DNA from: Septoria linicola
Lineage: Eukaryota > Ascomycota > Dothideomycetes > Mycosphaerellales > Mycosphaerellaceae
Reading direction: 5' to 3'
Assembly: GCA_024114885.1 (NCBI GenBank)
Contig: CP099419.1
Span: 2,852,001-2,916,000 of the forward strand
Length of the DNA stretch: 64,000 nt
In this document: in pieces, positions 1 to 10,990 of the stretch
Numbering within the stretch: the stretch's first letter is position 1
Layout of the letters: every line of letters starts with the position of its first letter
Translations under genes and position numbers: made by a program
Notes under the pieces: model-generated
What the model saw: only the letters and a program-made list of their open reading frames with translations
Databases searched by the model: none
What the model was told of the DNA's origin: nothing

Positions 1-860
1 TCATCGATGAAACGTTACTTCTTTCAACATGTCTTTGATAGCACTATTTCTCGATCCTATGCGGAGACTCGTGCACAAATATCGTCTCCTGGGCAGCACT
101 GTAGATCTTTAGCGTCTGCTTGCTCGTGGAATGTGGCCGCTGAGAGCACGAGTCATTGAACGGTCTGCCAAAACATATCGAATTTGTCAAAATCTGTAAA
201 TTCGAACGACGTTGAGTTTGGACTGCTGCCAGTACAGTGGTGCTATTTCCCGCTTGGGATAATACCGAGATGTCACTGGGATGTGCCTACTTAGATCTAA
301 TGTCGAGTAGATGCGTCTCGAGGCACATCACCGTCGTCCCAGGAGAAAGTTTAGTCAACCCTAAGCCCCAGCACCATTGTCTCTCGTCGTGGACACAATC
401 CAGGCGAGCACAATAATCGCTCGCATTGACTTTACAGATCAGGAACGAGTTTCTCGCACGCCTCGCGATGTGTCGAGCACAAGTTCTTCGATGCATGGAA
501 GCACGGCAGTCGAGGAGGACGTGGAATGCACCACGCATGCCTTCGGGGAGCTTGCACCAAGATATACATCGAATATACATTTCTCGCAAGCACTAGTCGA
601 CATGTCTGCCCATGTGTCTCCAAGCCCGCCGTCTGCATCCCTTTCCGCTCTGTCATCGCCCACAAACAAAACTACGGTCGGCCACAATATACCACACCAC
701 TCTTCCCCTGCGAATCCCAAGTGCTATCACCTTGTGGGTTCTTCGACACCACCGTCACTTACCGTTGAGTGGGAAACTCGAAGCTGTATCCAAACTCCCA
801 GCACTAACATGAGCCTCAGATCTTTAAGCATTGCTGATGGAGCTGAATAGGCCCACTTAC
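1..860. other. Left-edge stretch without a resolved gene
   Basis: No convincing complete gene is visible. The lower-strand part next to 860 should contain the remaining exon or exons of the small secreted protein gene that starts at 980, but several acceptor sites are possible and none gives a clearly better protein. The longer open frames here on both strands look like chance. Confidence 0.4.
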
Positions 861-980
861 GCAATACGTATGGAGACCGTTCTTTTCGCAGCCGCCATCG
901 CCTGCAGTGCCACCGTTGCATTGGAGGAGGTAGGCAGTGGTCGATGAGATGGCCATGAGGACTGAGATGAGGAACTTCAT
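861..980 (-). CDS. Small secreted protein, first exon only
   Basis: An ATG at 980 opens a 40-codon exon that ends exactly on a codon at a good donor (GTAAGT, 860-855). The N-terminus is a likely signal peptide (MKFLISVLMAISSTTAY), followed by a short Gly- and Cys-containing segment with cysteines at residues 21, 31 and 40. A TATAAAG box lies about 70 bp upstream, at 1057-1051 on the same strand, which supports a real transcription unit. The downstream exon or exons below 855 could not be fixed. The pattern fits a small cysteine-containing secreted protein. I do not recognise the family and infer no function. Confidence 0.4.
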
Positions 981-1313
981 GGTGCTGTGGTAGGATGCTG
1001 ATGATCGTTGACTTTGGGTGAAGGATAGGACTCTACATCATGATGGCTGCCTTTATACCAGGTCGGTTCATCGCAGGACGCTGCTCTAGTGGCCACTGTA
1101 GTTGGTTAGTCGGGTTCTAGATCATTGTCACATCAGTCCTTTTCTCGGCATATTTAAGGCTGAAATGTGGACTAGCGCAGAACAGAGCTACAGCACTTTT
1201 TGGCGTGCCTCTTCGAGACCAGCATGCGGCCGGACTTAGTCAACTCTGGATCTCAGCAACTCACTCTGCCATGTAGATTTGCCGGCGAGCACTAGTCCAG
1301 CTTGTCATCAAGT
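981..1313. other. Intergenic: promoter of the secreted protein gene and 3' flank of the M24 gene
   Basis: It holds the TATA box at 1051-1057 and the region after the M24 peptidase stop codon. Nothing else is recognisable. Confidence 0.4.
1051..1057 (-). promoter_or_regulatory. TATA box of the small secreted protein gene
   Basis: TATAAAG read on the lower strand, about 70 bp before the ATG at 980, the usual spacing for a fungal TATA promoter with a short leader. Confidence 0.4.
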
Positions 1314-2626
1314 TCACGCTTGCACGATCAAGCCGGGCAGCTCTGTCGGCCTCACAAGATGAAACTTTTCCTGTCTGCCATGCACCCATTTAAATTCTTC
1401 CTTGTCGCCGTTCCAGTACACGTCCTCTTCCAATGGGAACACGATCGTCTCGTTGCGCTCTCCGACAAAATGCTCGACGTACAGCTCTACACGGTAGTAC
1501 ATGTTGGTCATCAAGGGTAGATCTCCAAGGATAGGAACCCCTTCTTGCAAGTTTGTCATGCCAATCAGAGTCCCGGCACTGTGTCCCCAGTCGCCTATGG
1601 GATGCGAATAGATTTTTCCAGATATGTTCTGACTCTGCATCTCCGACAGTGCATTTGCGAGGATGGTATTGCCGGACAAACCAGGCTTCATGTTCGACTT
1701 GACGATGTCCTGTAGGCGGTTACCTTTTTTGAGGCCATCGAGAAGACCTTGTGGGATGTCGTCTTCCGTCTGACCGGGCCTGAGGACATAAGCCAAGTGC
1801 TGCGTGTCTGTATTGAGGCCAAGAGCAGTAAGCCCGAAGTCGACATGTAGAAGATCGCCGTACTCAATCGTCCTTTCAGCTGCTTTGGGGGTCGATGAGC
1901 TCAGCCATCCTGGCAATATTGTAACATCGGGCTGGAACCACGTAGTGTAATTCATCGCTTGAAGCTTTTCGCGCAAAACCCATTCCACATCCTCGGTCGT
2001 GGTATGACCTGGGAGAATAACGCGTTCACTGAAGCCCTCGGTAATCACGGCCCAAGCTGTTTCCATCAGCTTGCGGTACCATTGGAGCCGGGAGTGTGGC
2101 ATGGTAGCAATGTATTCAACTGCCACGAGCGGCTTCGAGACAAAGCGATTTTTCCACGGCGATGGCACTTGTTCAAGCAGCTTTCGATACTCGCCAGCAT
2201 GCAAACCGCCTGCGAAGGCGATTTCCGAGTCAATGTTGAGGGCAATGCTACGCGGGTCACAAAAGCGCAGGACATTGTGGAGGTTCTCCCATAGTTGTGG
2301 CGTGTTATCGATCCAAGTATGAGACTCGCAGCCCTCGAAGCCATCATCGGCGAAGAAAATTGAAAGTGTCCTACGTCGTGCCGAGAACTGCTGCGCTTTC
2401 TTCATTGACCAGAAGACCGTTTCTTCACCGTACTCACGTTGGCTGACCTATGACAGCGTCAGTAGTTCGTGTCTATTGTATCGGAATCTGCTGACCTCAC
2501 GATCCATGCATCAACGCCATGTTTTCGCAGTATCGCAGGTATACTAGCTATCCTCTCCTCACGCAATCTTGGCTTGCTCTCGCAGTGATGGAAGGTGATG
2601 AACTTGGGGAGTTGATGCCAGTGCAT
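1314..2626 (-). CDS. M24 family metallopeptidase (Xaa-Pro aminopeptidase-like)
   Basis: Two exons: 2501-2626 and 1314-2447, with a 53-bp intron (GTGAGG...ATAG), giving 419 aa. Splicing joins GVDAWI to VSQREYGEET in frame. The C-terminal half is a pita-bread M24 domain. The metal-binding pattern is visible as HVDFG, then NTDTQH about ten residues on, then the GHSAG histidine, then the glutamate in YRVELYVE. The family cleaves N-terminal residues, often before proline, using two metal ions. The ATG at 2626 is directly preceded by an in-frame TGA, so it is the first possible start unless another exon lies upstream. Homologues of this fungal subgroup often carry a longer N-terminus, so the 5' end is the weak point. 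The gene is divergent from the SPT small-subunit gene. Confidence 0.85.
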
Positions 2627-3155
2627 TCACTGGACTGAGCCATTGAACAACACCGAGGCCTGCACAGATGGACCGGAAGAGCATCGTGATGCGGTATCAT
2701 TGCAGGAAGGCATGCTTTGCTTGCAGAAGAGGATTGGAGTGGTATGGAAGTGATACTCCACTTTTTATTCCCAATTGGGCTTAGCATGATTCCGGCCTCG
2801 AAGTGAGTGAACAGCACCGGGTGAGACGGATGCTGAGCATTATGATCGCGCTGCTCTTGACCGATCTCTCGTCCTTCTCTGTCCCATATCATAGCAAGTC
2901 AGCGAATACCGGTGCATTGGAAAGAGAGGTTTGGAAAGGCATCGGCGTCCGGCAGACGTTCATCTCCGAAGACCCTTGCGAAGGCGAGCATTGAAGTCAA
3001 TCGCATCGCCTCGTTCACTTTTGGGGAGCGCGTCAACACTCGTCGACAAACAAACGACACGGCAGATACAGTCAAACAACTTCCTACTCCCAGACCTCTA
3101 CGAATACAGCAATCCACAGCACCGCACTACGAACAGAACACACACCTCCATCAAC
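2627..3155. other. Divergent intergenic region, M24 peptidase and SPT small subunit
   Basis: 529 bp between two divergent start codons. It should contain both promoters. No ORF with coding character and no clear TATA box were seen. Confidence 0.4.
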
Positions 3156-3702
3156 ATGGACTTGTCCGACTCGACGACGCAATACACGGCCGGTCTCTCC
3201 CTCCTCGCCCTCGCCGCCGGCTTCCTTCTGTTCCAACCGACAGGTTTTGTGAAATGGCTGCAGAAGAAGAATTACCAATATGAAGTCACCTTCTCGCTGT
3301 ACATGCTGACGCCCACCGAAAAATTCGTTTTCAGTACGTGATATACCTCTTTGCACGTACCTCCTATCTTACTAATACATACACACAGACTCGATCCTGT
3401 TTCTGACCTTCTCCCTCTTCCTGATTGCCTCCGTCGTCTACCTGCCGAACCACATCATGACCATGTCGCGACGGACTTATTATTACTTTGCCGGCGACGC
3501 GAGTCTGTCTGCCAGCTCGAGAAATGCGGCTGAGACGCTCTACGGCACTGCGACTCGCGCTGCAGATGCCGCGAGCGAGTGGGTGCAGACTGCTTTCAAC
3601 CGGACGACGGAAGCTGCAGCAGACGCCGCAGTAAGCCAGGCCGCAGCAGAAAGTGTGGTGGAGACTGTCGCGCAGGCCGCGCAGCCGATTGGGGTGAACT
3701 AA
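3156..3702 (+). CDS. Small subunit of serine palmitoyltransferase (ssSPT-like)
   Basis: Exons 3156-3333 and 3389-3702, with a 55-bp intron (GTACGT...ACAG), giving 163 aa. Splicing rebuilds FNSILFL across the junction. The core KNYQYEVTFSLYMLTPTEK, then FNSILFLTFSLFLIASVVYLP and NHIMTM, matches the animal ssSPT pattern (YQY..., LYML.P.E...FNS, then ...P.HIM). This family binds and activates the serine palmitoyltransferase heterodimer in the ER, the first step of sphingolipid synthesis. Two hydrophobic stretches are present. The protein is about twice the length of animal ssSPTs, with an Ala-rich C-terminal tail (residues about 95-160, repeated AA and AD) that looks helical. The identification rests on the motif core. 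The tail appears fungal-specific. Confidence 0.75.
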
Positions 3703-3890
3703 TGGTCGAAAGACGATGGAATTTATTTCCTGGACGTATCTTCGGCGAGGCGTAAGGACGGCATCTGTATTTGGGAAGACCTTGACAGGACGAGAAGGAG
3801 TAATGGGACGTGAAGAGGTGTAATAATGGTAGCAGCTGTGTGAACCAGCACATGAATTCTGCTACACCGGCCAAGGACAATGAAACAACA

Positions 3891-5918
3891 TCATACGACT
3901 ACGGTGCCAAGGTCGACCGCGGAATCTCGAGACCGTCGCCTGCTGATCTCGTAACAAAGAATTGAATGATCGGCATACATGAGCATCAACCGCCAGCGGC
4001 GCTGGCTCTCAGGCAACCGTGCACCGCCCTGCTGAATAGGTGAAGCGGCGATGCCGTGGAGTGGCTGAAAGGGCCGATGCACCTGCTCTTCTTGGCTTTG
4101 AAATGGCAGAATGTGCTCGATGCGCATGGCGTAGTTGGTCTTCTTGTCGACTTGACCATTCTGCATCTCAGCGGGATACCACGCCCGTTTGGAAAGCTTG
4201 GTCAGCGAGATCACCATTGCACGACCTTTCTGCGAAGCCAGTACCACGATCCCGATCGCTGGAATGTATAAATGCATGTTCAAGCGCTCGAATGCGTTCA
4301 GCCAAGCATGCTCGGCTTGTATCATTTGGTGGAGCGCGTTGGTGAAACCCACCGTAGGAGACCTGAACGGACCATCTGAGCTCTTCCTTGCATGAGGTTG
4401 CAGCAGATAGACGTTCCGGACGCTGGCGTGGAGTATGGGACAAGGCAAGCCATCACAAATGCTATTCTCTCGAAAGGCGGCACGCGGTGTATTGCCGTAT
4501 ATTCTGCGACCACCGTAGATGTTGCTGAAAGAAATGGTGTCTTCAGTGCCCTCATCGTCGAAGTCCAGGTCAGCCGTGAACGCAGATTCTCCCGGGTCGT
4601 CTGATTCGTCCTCCAGCTCGTCCTCCAGCTCGTCATATTCAGTCTCCGTTGCATTGCTCTCGTGCTCGGGAAGCGTTGCATCGTCTCGAAATGGCGGTGG
4701 TGAGCTAGCAGGTTCCCGCGCTGAATGCGACGTGCTCTCTGGGCTTGCAATGGAAGTGGATCGTCTTTCGCCGTGTCGCAGTGCACCCCGCCGGTTGCTG
4801 GAAGAAAACTTGGCTGCACACTGTGGAACGTTGTTCGCCGTCTCCGAGATGTCCCACACGGTAGGATCGCTCTGGATACCCGGTAGTCGCTCACCCTCCT
4901 CAAGCCCGAGCGCGGCATGCACGTCGTCTTCAGGTATAAACGACCTTTTGTCGAGGAAAAACACACCCCAACCAGAATTGAAGCGGTCGTGGTTCTCAAG
5001 GTAACTTGTGACGGGTCCGAAGCGAAATGTCTGGTTTGTTTGCATGCGGTCAAGGTTGACGGCTCGGCAATTCCCACCAATATCGGTTGTCAAGAGCCAT
5101 TGACCTTTGGGATCATCTCCTGTGTTACAAAATGCAATGTGCGGAATGTTGCTCGACCCGTTGATGACTTGAGAGACGACTTCTTCTCGGCCTCGGGTGT
5201 TTGACGAATCCTCGCTATCAGAACCAGAAACTTCGTTCTCATCATCAACATCTCGAGCCAAGCCGAATTTGAACACTGTAATGTTGTGCGTGTTTGCGCT
5301 GACGGCGATGATACGAGCTTTGGTATGGATGGCCAAACCCCACGCACTCTGTCCCACATTGCTTTGGAAGATGGGTCGGAGCTCATCTGCTACGGGACCT
5401 ATGCTGCTTCCAGCTTCAGCGCGCTTTTCGATGGCTGATGCGATATGCCTGACAAGAAAGGCATCGACGTCGCCATCATCGCGCACAGCAGCAACGACCT
5501 CTTCGTTGCCGAGATGTTGTACGACTAGACTGTTGATCGAATGTGGATTGCGCGGATCTATTGTCCCCGCCAGCCCAGGGCTTGATGGCTGCGATGAAAC
5601 GATCAATGCAGGTGTATGCGGCACAAATTGCGTTGGGTACTGTGGCACATAGACATATATGTTGGTGTTGTACGCCACGAAATATAGATTTCGCTCTTGC
5701 GATAGTGCCGTCTGAGGGTTGCGTCAGAAGAAATAAGGTCCGCAGCGTCGTAATGGCGACCGCTTTCTATACGTTCCACATACCAAATTACATCGCCAGT
5801 GAGCAGTCGGGGGACAGTCTCCGTAATCACTGCCTCGTTGACGTTTGCCAAAGCGACCCTCGTAATTCTGTACCCCGGTCGAGACTACTGTCGCTTCTTC
5901 AAAGGGCCGCTTGCCCAT
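3891..5918 (-). CDS. CRT10: CRT10-like protein
   Basis: Exons 5784-5918 and 3891-5711, with a 72-bp intron (GTATGT...TCAG), giving 651 aa. The junction joins HWRCNL to TALSQERNLYFVAYN, the expected start of the beta-propeller-like region. The start is the ATG at 5918; the frame is open further upstream but offers only a GTG. Crt10 in yeast acts in transcriptional control of ribonucleotide reductase genes. The family is conserved in filamentous fungi, where its role is less clear. A segment LVVQHLGNEEVVAAVRDDGD looks like a WD-type repeat. A long acidic low-complexity region follows, built in part by a duplicated 12-bp unit. No intact DNA-binding motif is visible. Confidence 0.75.
4609..4632. 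repeat. Two tandem copies of a 12-bp unit in the CRT10-like gene
   Basis: The 12-bp unit tcctccagctcg occurs twice in a row and encodes the alternating acidic ELEDELED part of the protein on the lower strand. It keeps the reading frame and sits in a low-complexity linker. Confidence 0.7.
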
Positions 5919-7277
5919 GTCTCTGCGTGGGAGCGGCGGGGCGCGATGCAGTGCAGATGGTGGAGCCCTTCTGGAAATGATGTCGTGACGCACGAGTGGA
6001 TGAAGCTATCGTTGAGGACGTGCTACAACTTCTCAGACGTGGTGTCTCAGAGGTGGTGGAATCGTAAGTGTGGGCTGTCTGGCCAATCAGCAACGCCGCT
6101 TGGACATGTCGTAACTCCTGTTTTTAGATAACTCTGATATTGTCAACTTCACTCCTTAGTACAATCACGAAGATCATAACCAGACGGACGACAGGCCCAT
6201 TTTGGGAGCATGGCTAAACTGGGGTTCATGTGCCACTGATCACCGGTCTGATGCGCCCTGGTTACTGCCCGCTCAGCACGAGTCCAGTGAACCCAAGAGG
6301 CGCACAGGAGCTGTCGTTCTGTCGAGGATGACGCGCGAGCAGACGTCGTGTAACGAGCCACTCTGACTCCTAATGGTCGACGACCTCAAGCTGCACCAAG
6401 CAAGATCCGCAATGCGTAGAGCGCCCGCAGCTCATCACTGTCACACCTCACGGCCGCCTTTGCCACGGCCACCCGCGGCGATTTGCGTTGCAAACAGCTC
6501 TTCAATTCCGGACTTGCTGCGTTCTGCCGCTCGTCTAAGGGCATGGAAGCCAACTGCCGGCAAAGCCTAATGTCTGCTCGAGCCAACGGCTTCGTACTGG
6601 TGTTCTTGAGGCTGCGTGCATCCATTGCCGACGGGTCTCTGCTCCGTCATAGCCCCTTCTGGGCCTTCTCTTCTGTGCAACATCCAATACGTGTGCTTGC
6701 GGCGCAAAAGGTAAGAACGTCCCCATCAACAATGTCTCTTATGCACATACTAGCCAGCTTTAACGCATAGCACACCCATGCCTTGTCACGCTTGAATCCG
6801 CTCTCAGCCAATATGATTGTACGACTTGCTGCCGTACAACCAACCATCTCCATTGATTCTTGATCATTTTCATTGTTAAGCGAGCCCAGCTTCGAGACAA
6901 CTGTGCTACTGTAAAGCACCCACACACACACCCACTATACGCTGACTGCGGCTCCGCGACGCGGCTATCGAGGCAGACGACAATCTCGCCCAGGATCAAA
7001 CCTAGTCTACACCTGCTACTGGTCGTGGATACGGCTCAAGACTCGGACAATCTTGCTGTCCCGTCTTCTAGCTCACCGCACGCTCCTGCAGACAACCTAA
7101 AGAGGAGTATACACGTCTCCAGTGTCACCCAAGAAGCCGCGCATACTACCGGCTGTTGGAGGACTAACAGATCGCCTATGATCGCGCAGAAATCGGCAAA
7201 CCCATATCATTCCCCGGGGAGGCTGTCAACGGGAGCAGCAGCAAATACATAATACTCACCACTCGCCCGCCTTGACG
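5919..7277. other. Divergent intergenic region without a clear gene
   Basis: About 1.36 kb between the CRT10-like start (5918, lower strand) and the ATG at 7278 (upper strand). Open frames of 60-130 codons occur on both strands (for example around 6386-6625 and 6860-7252), but none has a recognisable domain, a good ATG context or a partner exon. I see no tRNA or repeat. Confidence 0.35.
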
Positions 7278-7943
7278 ATGCAGACTTCATCTACCACAAC
7301 CTACTCCAAGAATAAGCAAGTGGCTGTGAGAGACTGGCTTGAAGACATACCAGCGACCTTTGTCGGCAACACAACATTCAGCAGGGTGCCTATATCATCT
7401 GTCATCAACAAAGTCCCGTCAGCCCGACTGTGCACAATGGCTCGGTCCTCAGAAAGAAGCCTGGCCACCCTAGCCAGCTCAGGCACAATTGTGCTCTTCA
7501 CGCCTGTCGTTGCGGTTAAGGCAACCAATAAAACATCTTCGTCCAGCAACACAGACCCTTTCGAAATCCTTGGCCGAGCTCTAAGCCGATATCACAAGCG
7601 CATCCGCCACGTGCCATACCACCCGAAAGTCGGTTTCACAGACACACACGACGCCTTCTGCTCCCAGGCGGACGCTGTCGTGGTCGTCATGTGCGAACCT
7701 GCACAGGACAAGGCTGCAAGCCTGGACGACCAAATCGAATTTGCCGAGAGTGCCAACGATGCCTTGAAGGAGAGCATGGGTGGCCGACCCCTCAAGCATC
7801 CTGTCGCTTTGATTCAATGCGGCAACTTCGAAGGTGGTTGGTGGCCGAGCAACTCGGCTTTTGAAACTGTGTTGAAGTGTCGCACGAGTGACACTGAGAC
7901 GGCACAACAGGTCGCTCGGAAGCTGTTCGAGGCCAAGAAGTGA
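7278..7943 (+). CDS. Uncharacterised protein, 221 aa, possibly a fragment of a GH3-type protein
   Basis: A single open frame starts at the ATG at 7278 and runs 221 codons without an intron. There is no signal peptide and no membrane segment. The most structured part is residues about 90-215: DPFEILGRALSRYHKRIRHV, then HPKVGFTDTHDAF, then a hydrophobic strand ADAVVVVMCEP and ALIQCGNFEGGWW. From family memory this faintly resembles the C-terminal region of intracellular fungal GH3 beta-N-acetylhexosaminidase-like proteins. If so, the catalytic barrel is missing and this is a stand-alone or decayed C-terminal part. That link is weak, and the protein may be lineage-specific. Confidence 0.5.
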   Translation: MQTSSTTTYSKNKQVAVRDWLEDIPATFVGNTTFSRVPISSVINKVPSARLCTMARSSERSLATLASSGTIVLFTPVVAVKATNKTSSSSNTDPFEILGRALSRYHKRIRHVPYHPKVGFTDTHDAFCSQADAVVVVMCEPAQDKAASLDDQIEFAESANDALKESMGGRPLKHPVALIQCGNFEGGWWPSNSAFETVLKCRTSDTETAQQVARKLFEAKK

Positions 7944-8557
7944 GCCGGCCACGCGTAAACTCCTCTCGTGCTGCTGCATACGACCCGCACAATATTGTTC
8001 TTTGACATACTCATGCTTTCACTGGCGTTACTGGCGGCTACGAACTGGATTGCACCTTTTGCTTCGAAGCACAGCGAGCGAGCGATGCCTTCTTGCATTA
8101 TTATTGCCCATCATCACTGCATCGGATATCATTTTACATCTGCGTCAATACCAGGAGGAAGGTACATTGTTGTTATCGTCGTTATTGAAACCTTGGAGGA
8201 GTCAGTCTTCGGAGATACCCATTGGTTGCAAAATCAGCAACCAGCACGGCACATTCGCTTGGAAGTGGCTCTGTTTTTGCTTCGTTTCTGCTTGAATGGT
8301 ATATAGAAGATAGCATGCCGCCATACATAATCATCTTCGCCGCTCATTGAGTCAGTGTGGCTGTCATACGAATGCCTCCACAGCGGTAAGACCTCTGTTG
8401 AGGAGTGCACTTTCTTTCGCTGACGCAGTGAGGCACAGATTGGCTCCGAGATCGTAATGCATATCGTTTATATGTATTGTCATGCCATCGTATCCTTCAT
8501 CACATTGTATGTACACTTTTCATTACGTTTTGTTTTCGTCCTAGCCACTACCATTCC
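7944..8557. other. Convergent intergenic region
   Basis: About 610 bp between the 3' end of the 221-aa gene and the 3' end of the GDPD gene. It should hold both polyadenylation regions. No gene seen. Confidence 0.4.
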
Positions 8558-10090
8558 CTACTTCAAGCCAAAGCAGTTGGCATAGTAAGTGCTGGTACCA
8601 GGCCAGTCAGAGAAGATCTTGGTCGCCTTGACCTTTTGTGCAATCACATCAATGACTGTGAACTGGTCGCCATCGTTGTTGATCAGGTTGTTCACGCTGC
8701 TGTAGTAATAGCCGCCACCCTCTTGCAGCGGGCCAGAGCGCTCGAAGGACCAGGTTATGATCTCGAGACCGGCTTCTTGAGCAGCGAGTGCGTAGCTCGA
8801 TGCAATAACCTCTTGGGTCTCGTTGTTTGCAGTGACTAATTGCCAGATCGATGGTGCAATGATCTTGACTCCGCGCTCGGCAAGACCGGGCAGAGAGGCA
8901 ACAGCTTCGTCGTAGCCTGTAGCGTTCAGGTCGGCGCGCTCGTCCAGGTAGACGGCTTGCAGACCAAACGCAGGAGCATTGTCGATCCAGTAGAAGATGT
9001 CGTCTGGGAGGAAAGACTGCAGCCACACACGGCTTGGATCGATGTTGGCCTCTTCGAAGGTATCGACAATCTGCTGCGCAAACTTCTCTTGGGTGTAGTC
9101 TCCGTCGAATGGCAGATCGATCTCTGGCGTCTTGGCTTCAGCAGTGAAGTTCAGACCGTACGAATCTACCAGAGCAATCTGCTCCTTGAGCGACACAGGC
9201 TCGGCGCAAGAGTATGCGTAGAGGTTTGTGCGCCAATCTGGAGTCTGACCGAGACGGCCATTGTATTGGGATGTGTTCATGGCGTTGAATGTGCCGCCCT
9301 CCATTTCTGCGCATAGCGTCTTGAACTCGGTAAGACTGATGTCGCTTGTGCAGCACTTAGCCGTGGCAAGCTCGCCTGTCTCTGCATTGAATGGTACGAA
9401 AGGCTCAGAGCACTTGGCAGCGAGCTCTGGGATCGCGAGGATGTTGGTGGTGTAGTGGAGATCGCAGTTCGAATGGCGACAGACGAGCTCGCGGTCGGAA
9501 GTGAAAGAGACATCGCATTCGATTATGCCTGTGCACTCGGTTAGTCTCGTTCCATGGGCAATGATCTGTTCGTGTTATGATACGAACCGGCACCCATTCT
9601 TGCTGCAGCCTCGTAGCCCTCGCGCGAATGCTCTGGGAACTGCAGAGCTGCTCCACGATGCGAGATGGAGAAGCTGCTCGTCTCGAAAGGCCCTTCGGAG
9701 CAGCTCTCCAGCTTCTCCTTCAGTGGTCCCTCATCCATGTTGTCTACCAGATAGAATGGTCGGGGTCCAATTTGGACGTTCAAGCTCTTTTCTGGCTGGC
9801 CTTTGGCGTGACCTCTGTATGGGTGTGGAGCGACAGGCTGCTGACCACTACCACTACCACTGCCTGAGCTCGGATACTTGCCATCATTGTATGGCGTTCC
9901 TGGTCCCTCGTACTAGAGAGCGACTGTCAGCAAAGGATTGCTCACGACTGAGCCGAGCTCGAGATGAGATGATTACCTTGCCAGGTCGCCATGAGCCATC
10001 GTCGGCACGTTTGGCTGGAACTGGTGCTGGGGCTGCAGCTGCAAGGCCAATGGCCAGCGTGACAGCTGCGAGCGTGAAAGTGGATGGCAT
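8558..10090 (-). CDS. Secreted glycerophosphodiester phosphodiesterase (GDPD)
   Basis: Exons 9977-10090, 9588-9912 and 8558-9528, with introns of 64 and 59 bp, giving 469 aa. Residues 1-20 are a signal peptide (MPSTFTLAAVTLAIGLAAAA), with a KR site near residue 27 that could be cut by a Kex2-type protease. The GDPD core is clear: SISHRGAALQFPEHS, then GAGIIECDVSFTSD rebuilt exactly across the second splice, then CRHSNCDLHYTTN. These supply the His-Arg, Glu-x-Asp and second His of the active site. GDPDs hydrolyse glycerophosphodiesters such as glycerophosphocholine to glycerol-3-phosphate and the alcohol, using a divalent metal. A Gly/Ser linker (SSGSGSGSG) precedes the domain. Extracellular or wall-bound action is inferred from the signal peptide. 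Confidence 0.9.
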
Positions 10091-10990
10091 GGTAAGTGTG
10101 AGTGAGGTCTTGAGGTTGGCTCAACGAATATAGCACTCTCCAAGGTCAACTAACTAGTGAATGAAGTTGACTACCAGGACCCCAAGCACAATATTGACAG
10201 CCGGCAGGGCAGCGAGAGGAAGAGCAGGATGAAGAAGACAAGGCCAATGCTTCCTCCAGCTGGTGGGGGACTAACTTAAGACATTCTTGTAGCTCCAAAC
10301 AGTCTTTCTTTTGTCGCTTCCTGCAGTTGCCGGGCAAGCTCTCACCCACCGTCAATGCATCACTGCTAAGTTAAGCTGAACACAGTGTGAAGAAACAAGA
10401 ACAATCGCCCGAGGAGCTTCACGCAGCCGGACATCGTTCCTGCAGCTGTCCTGACACCATGCTGCTTGCAGGCACGTGGATGATTAGCTCCATCGTATGG
10501 ATTGGTGGAAAGCGCAGAAGGCTGGGATGATGTCGATGAACACCCTCTGCCCAGACTGGTGGTGCATCCGACTTCCAGGACGAAGCGCTGTCTTCAGTCA
10601 AGCGCGCCTGGGCACTGCTTGGCTCACCATTCCACGTGCAAGCATCGTGGAGTCGTGGACCGCAGTGCATGAGCACCGACGTAGGTGGTTGTTGGTCGAT
10701 AAGCGAAGGTCCCGCTCTGCGCAGCAATGCCAGCTTTGCAGCAGGTGGTCGAAATAGTGATATTTCGCATCGGACGGGGCTGCTGGAATCGTGAATGAAG
10801 ATTTTGGTTAGAATATCGCGTCTGGACTCTGTACTATCGAGAGCTTCTCCTGGCCTGCGCGACGTTGCTTCAGACTCACAGGCGCGGAACAAGACCGCAC
10901 ATTTTTCATCGACACTCGATTGCACTAGTTAGAACTACTACTATTCTCATTCGGACAGTACAGCATGAGCAGACCATCGCATACAGCTGC
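10091..10990. other. Divergent intergenic region, GDPD and DUS1
   Basis: About 900 bp upstream of both genes. The DUS1 frame is open leftwards to 10865 but has no ATG before 10991, so that part is treated as leader. No other gene or repeat recognised. Confidence 0.4.

Noticed and set aside
4322..5080. 252-codon frame inside the CRT10-like gene on the same strand
   Set aside because: It is a shadow in another frame of a gene whose protein sequence is clearly conserved in the main frame.
6860..7252. 130-codon frame just upstream of the 221-aa gene, considered as its first exon
   Set aside because: No donor/acceptor pair joins it convincingly to 7278, and its composition is that of non-coding leader.
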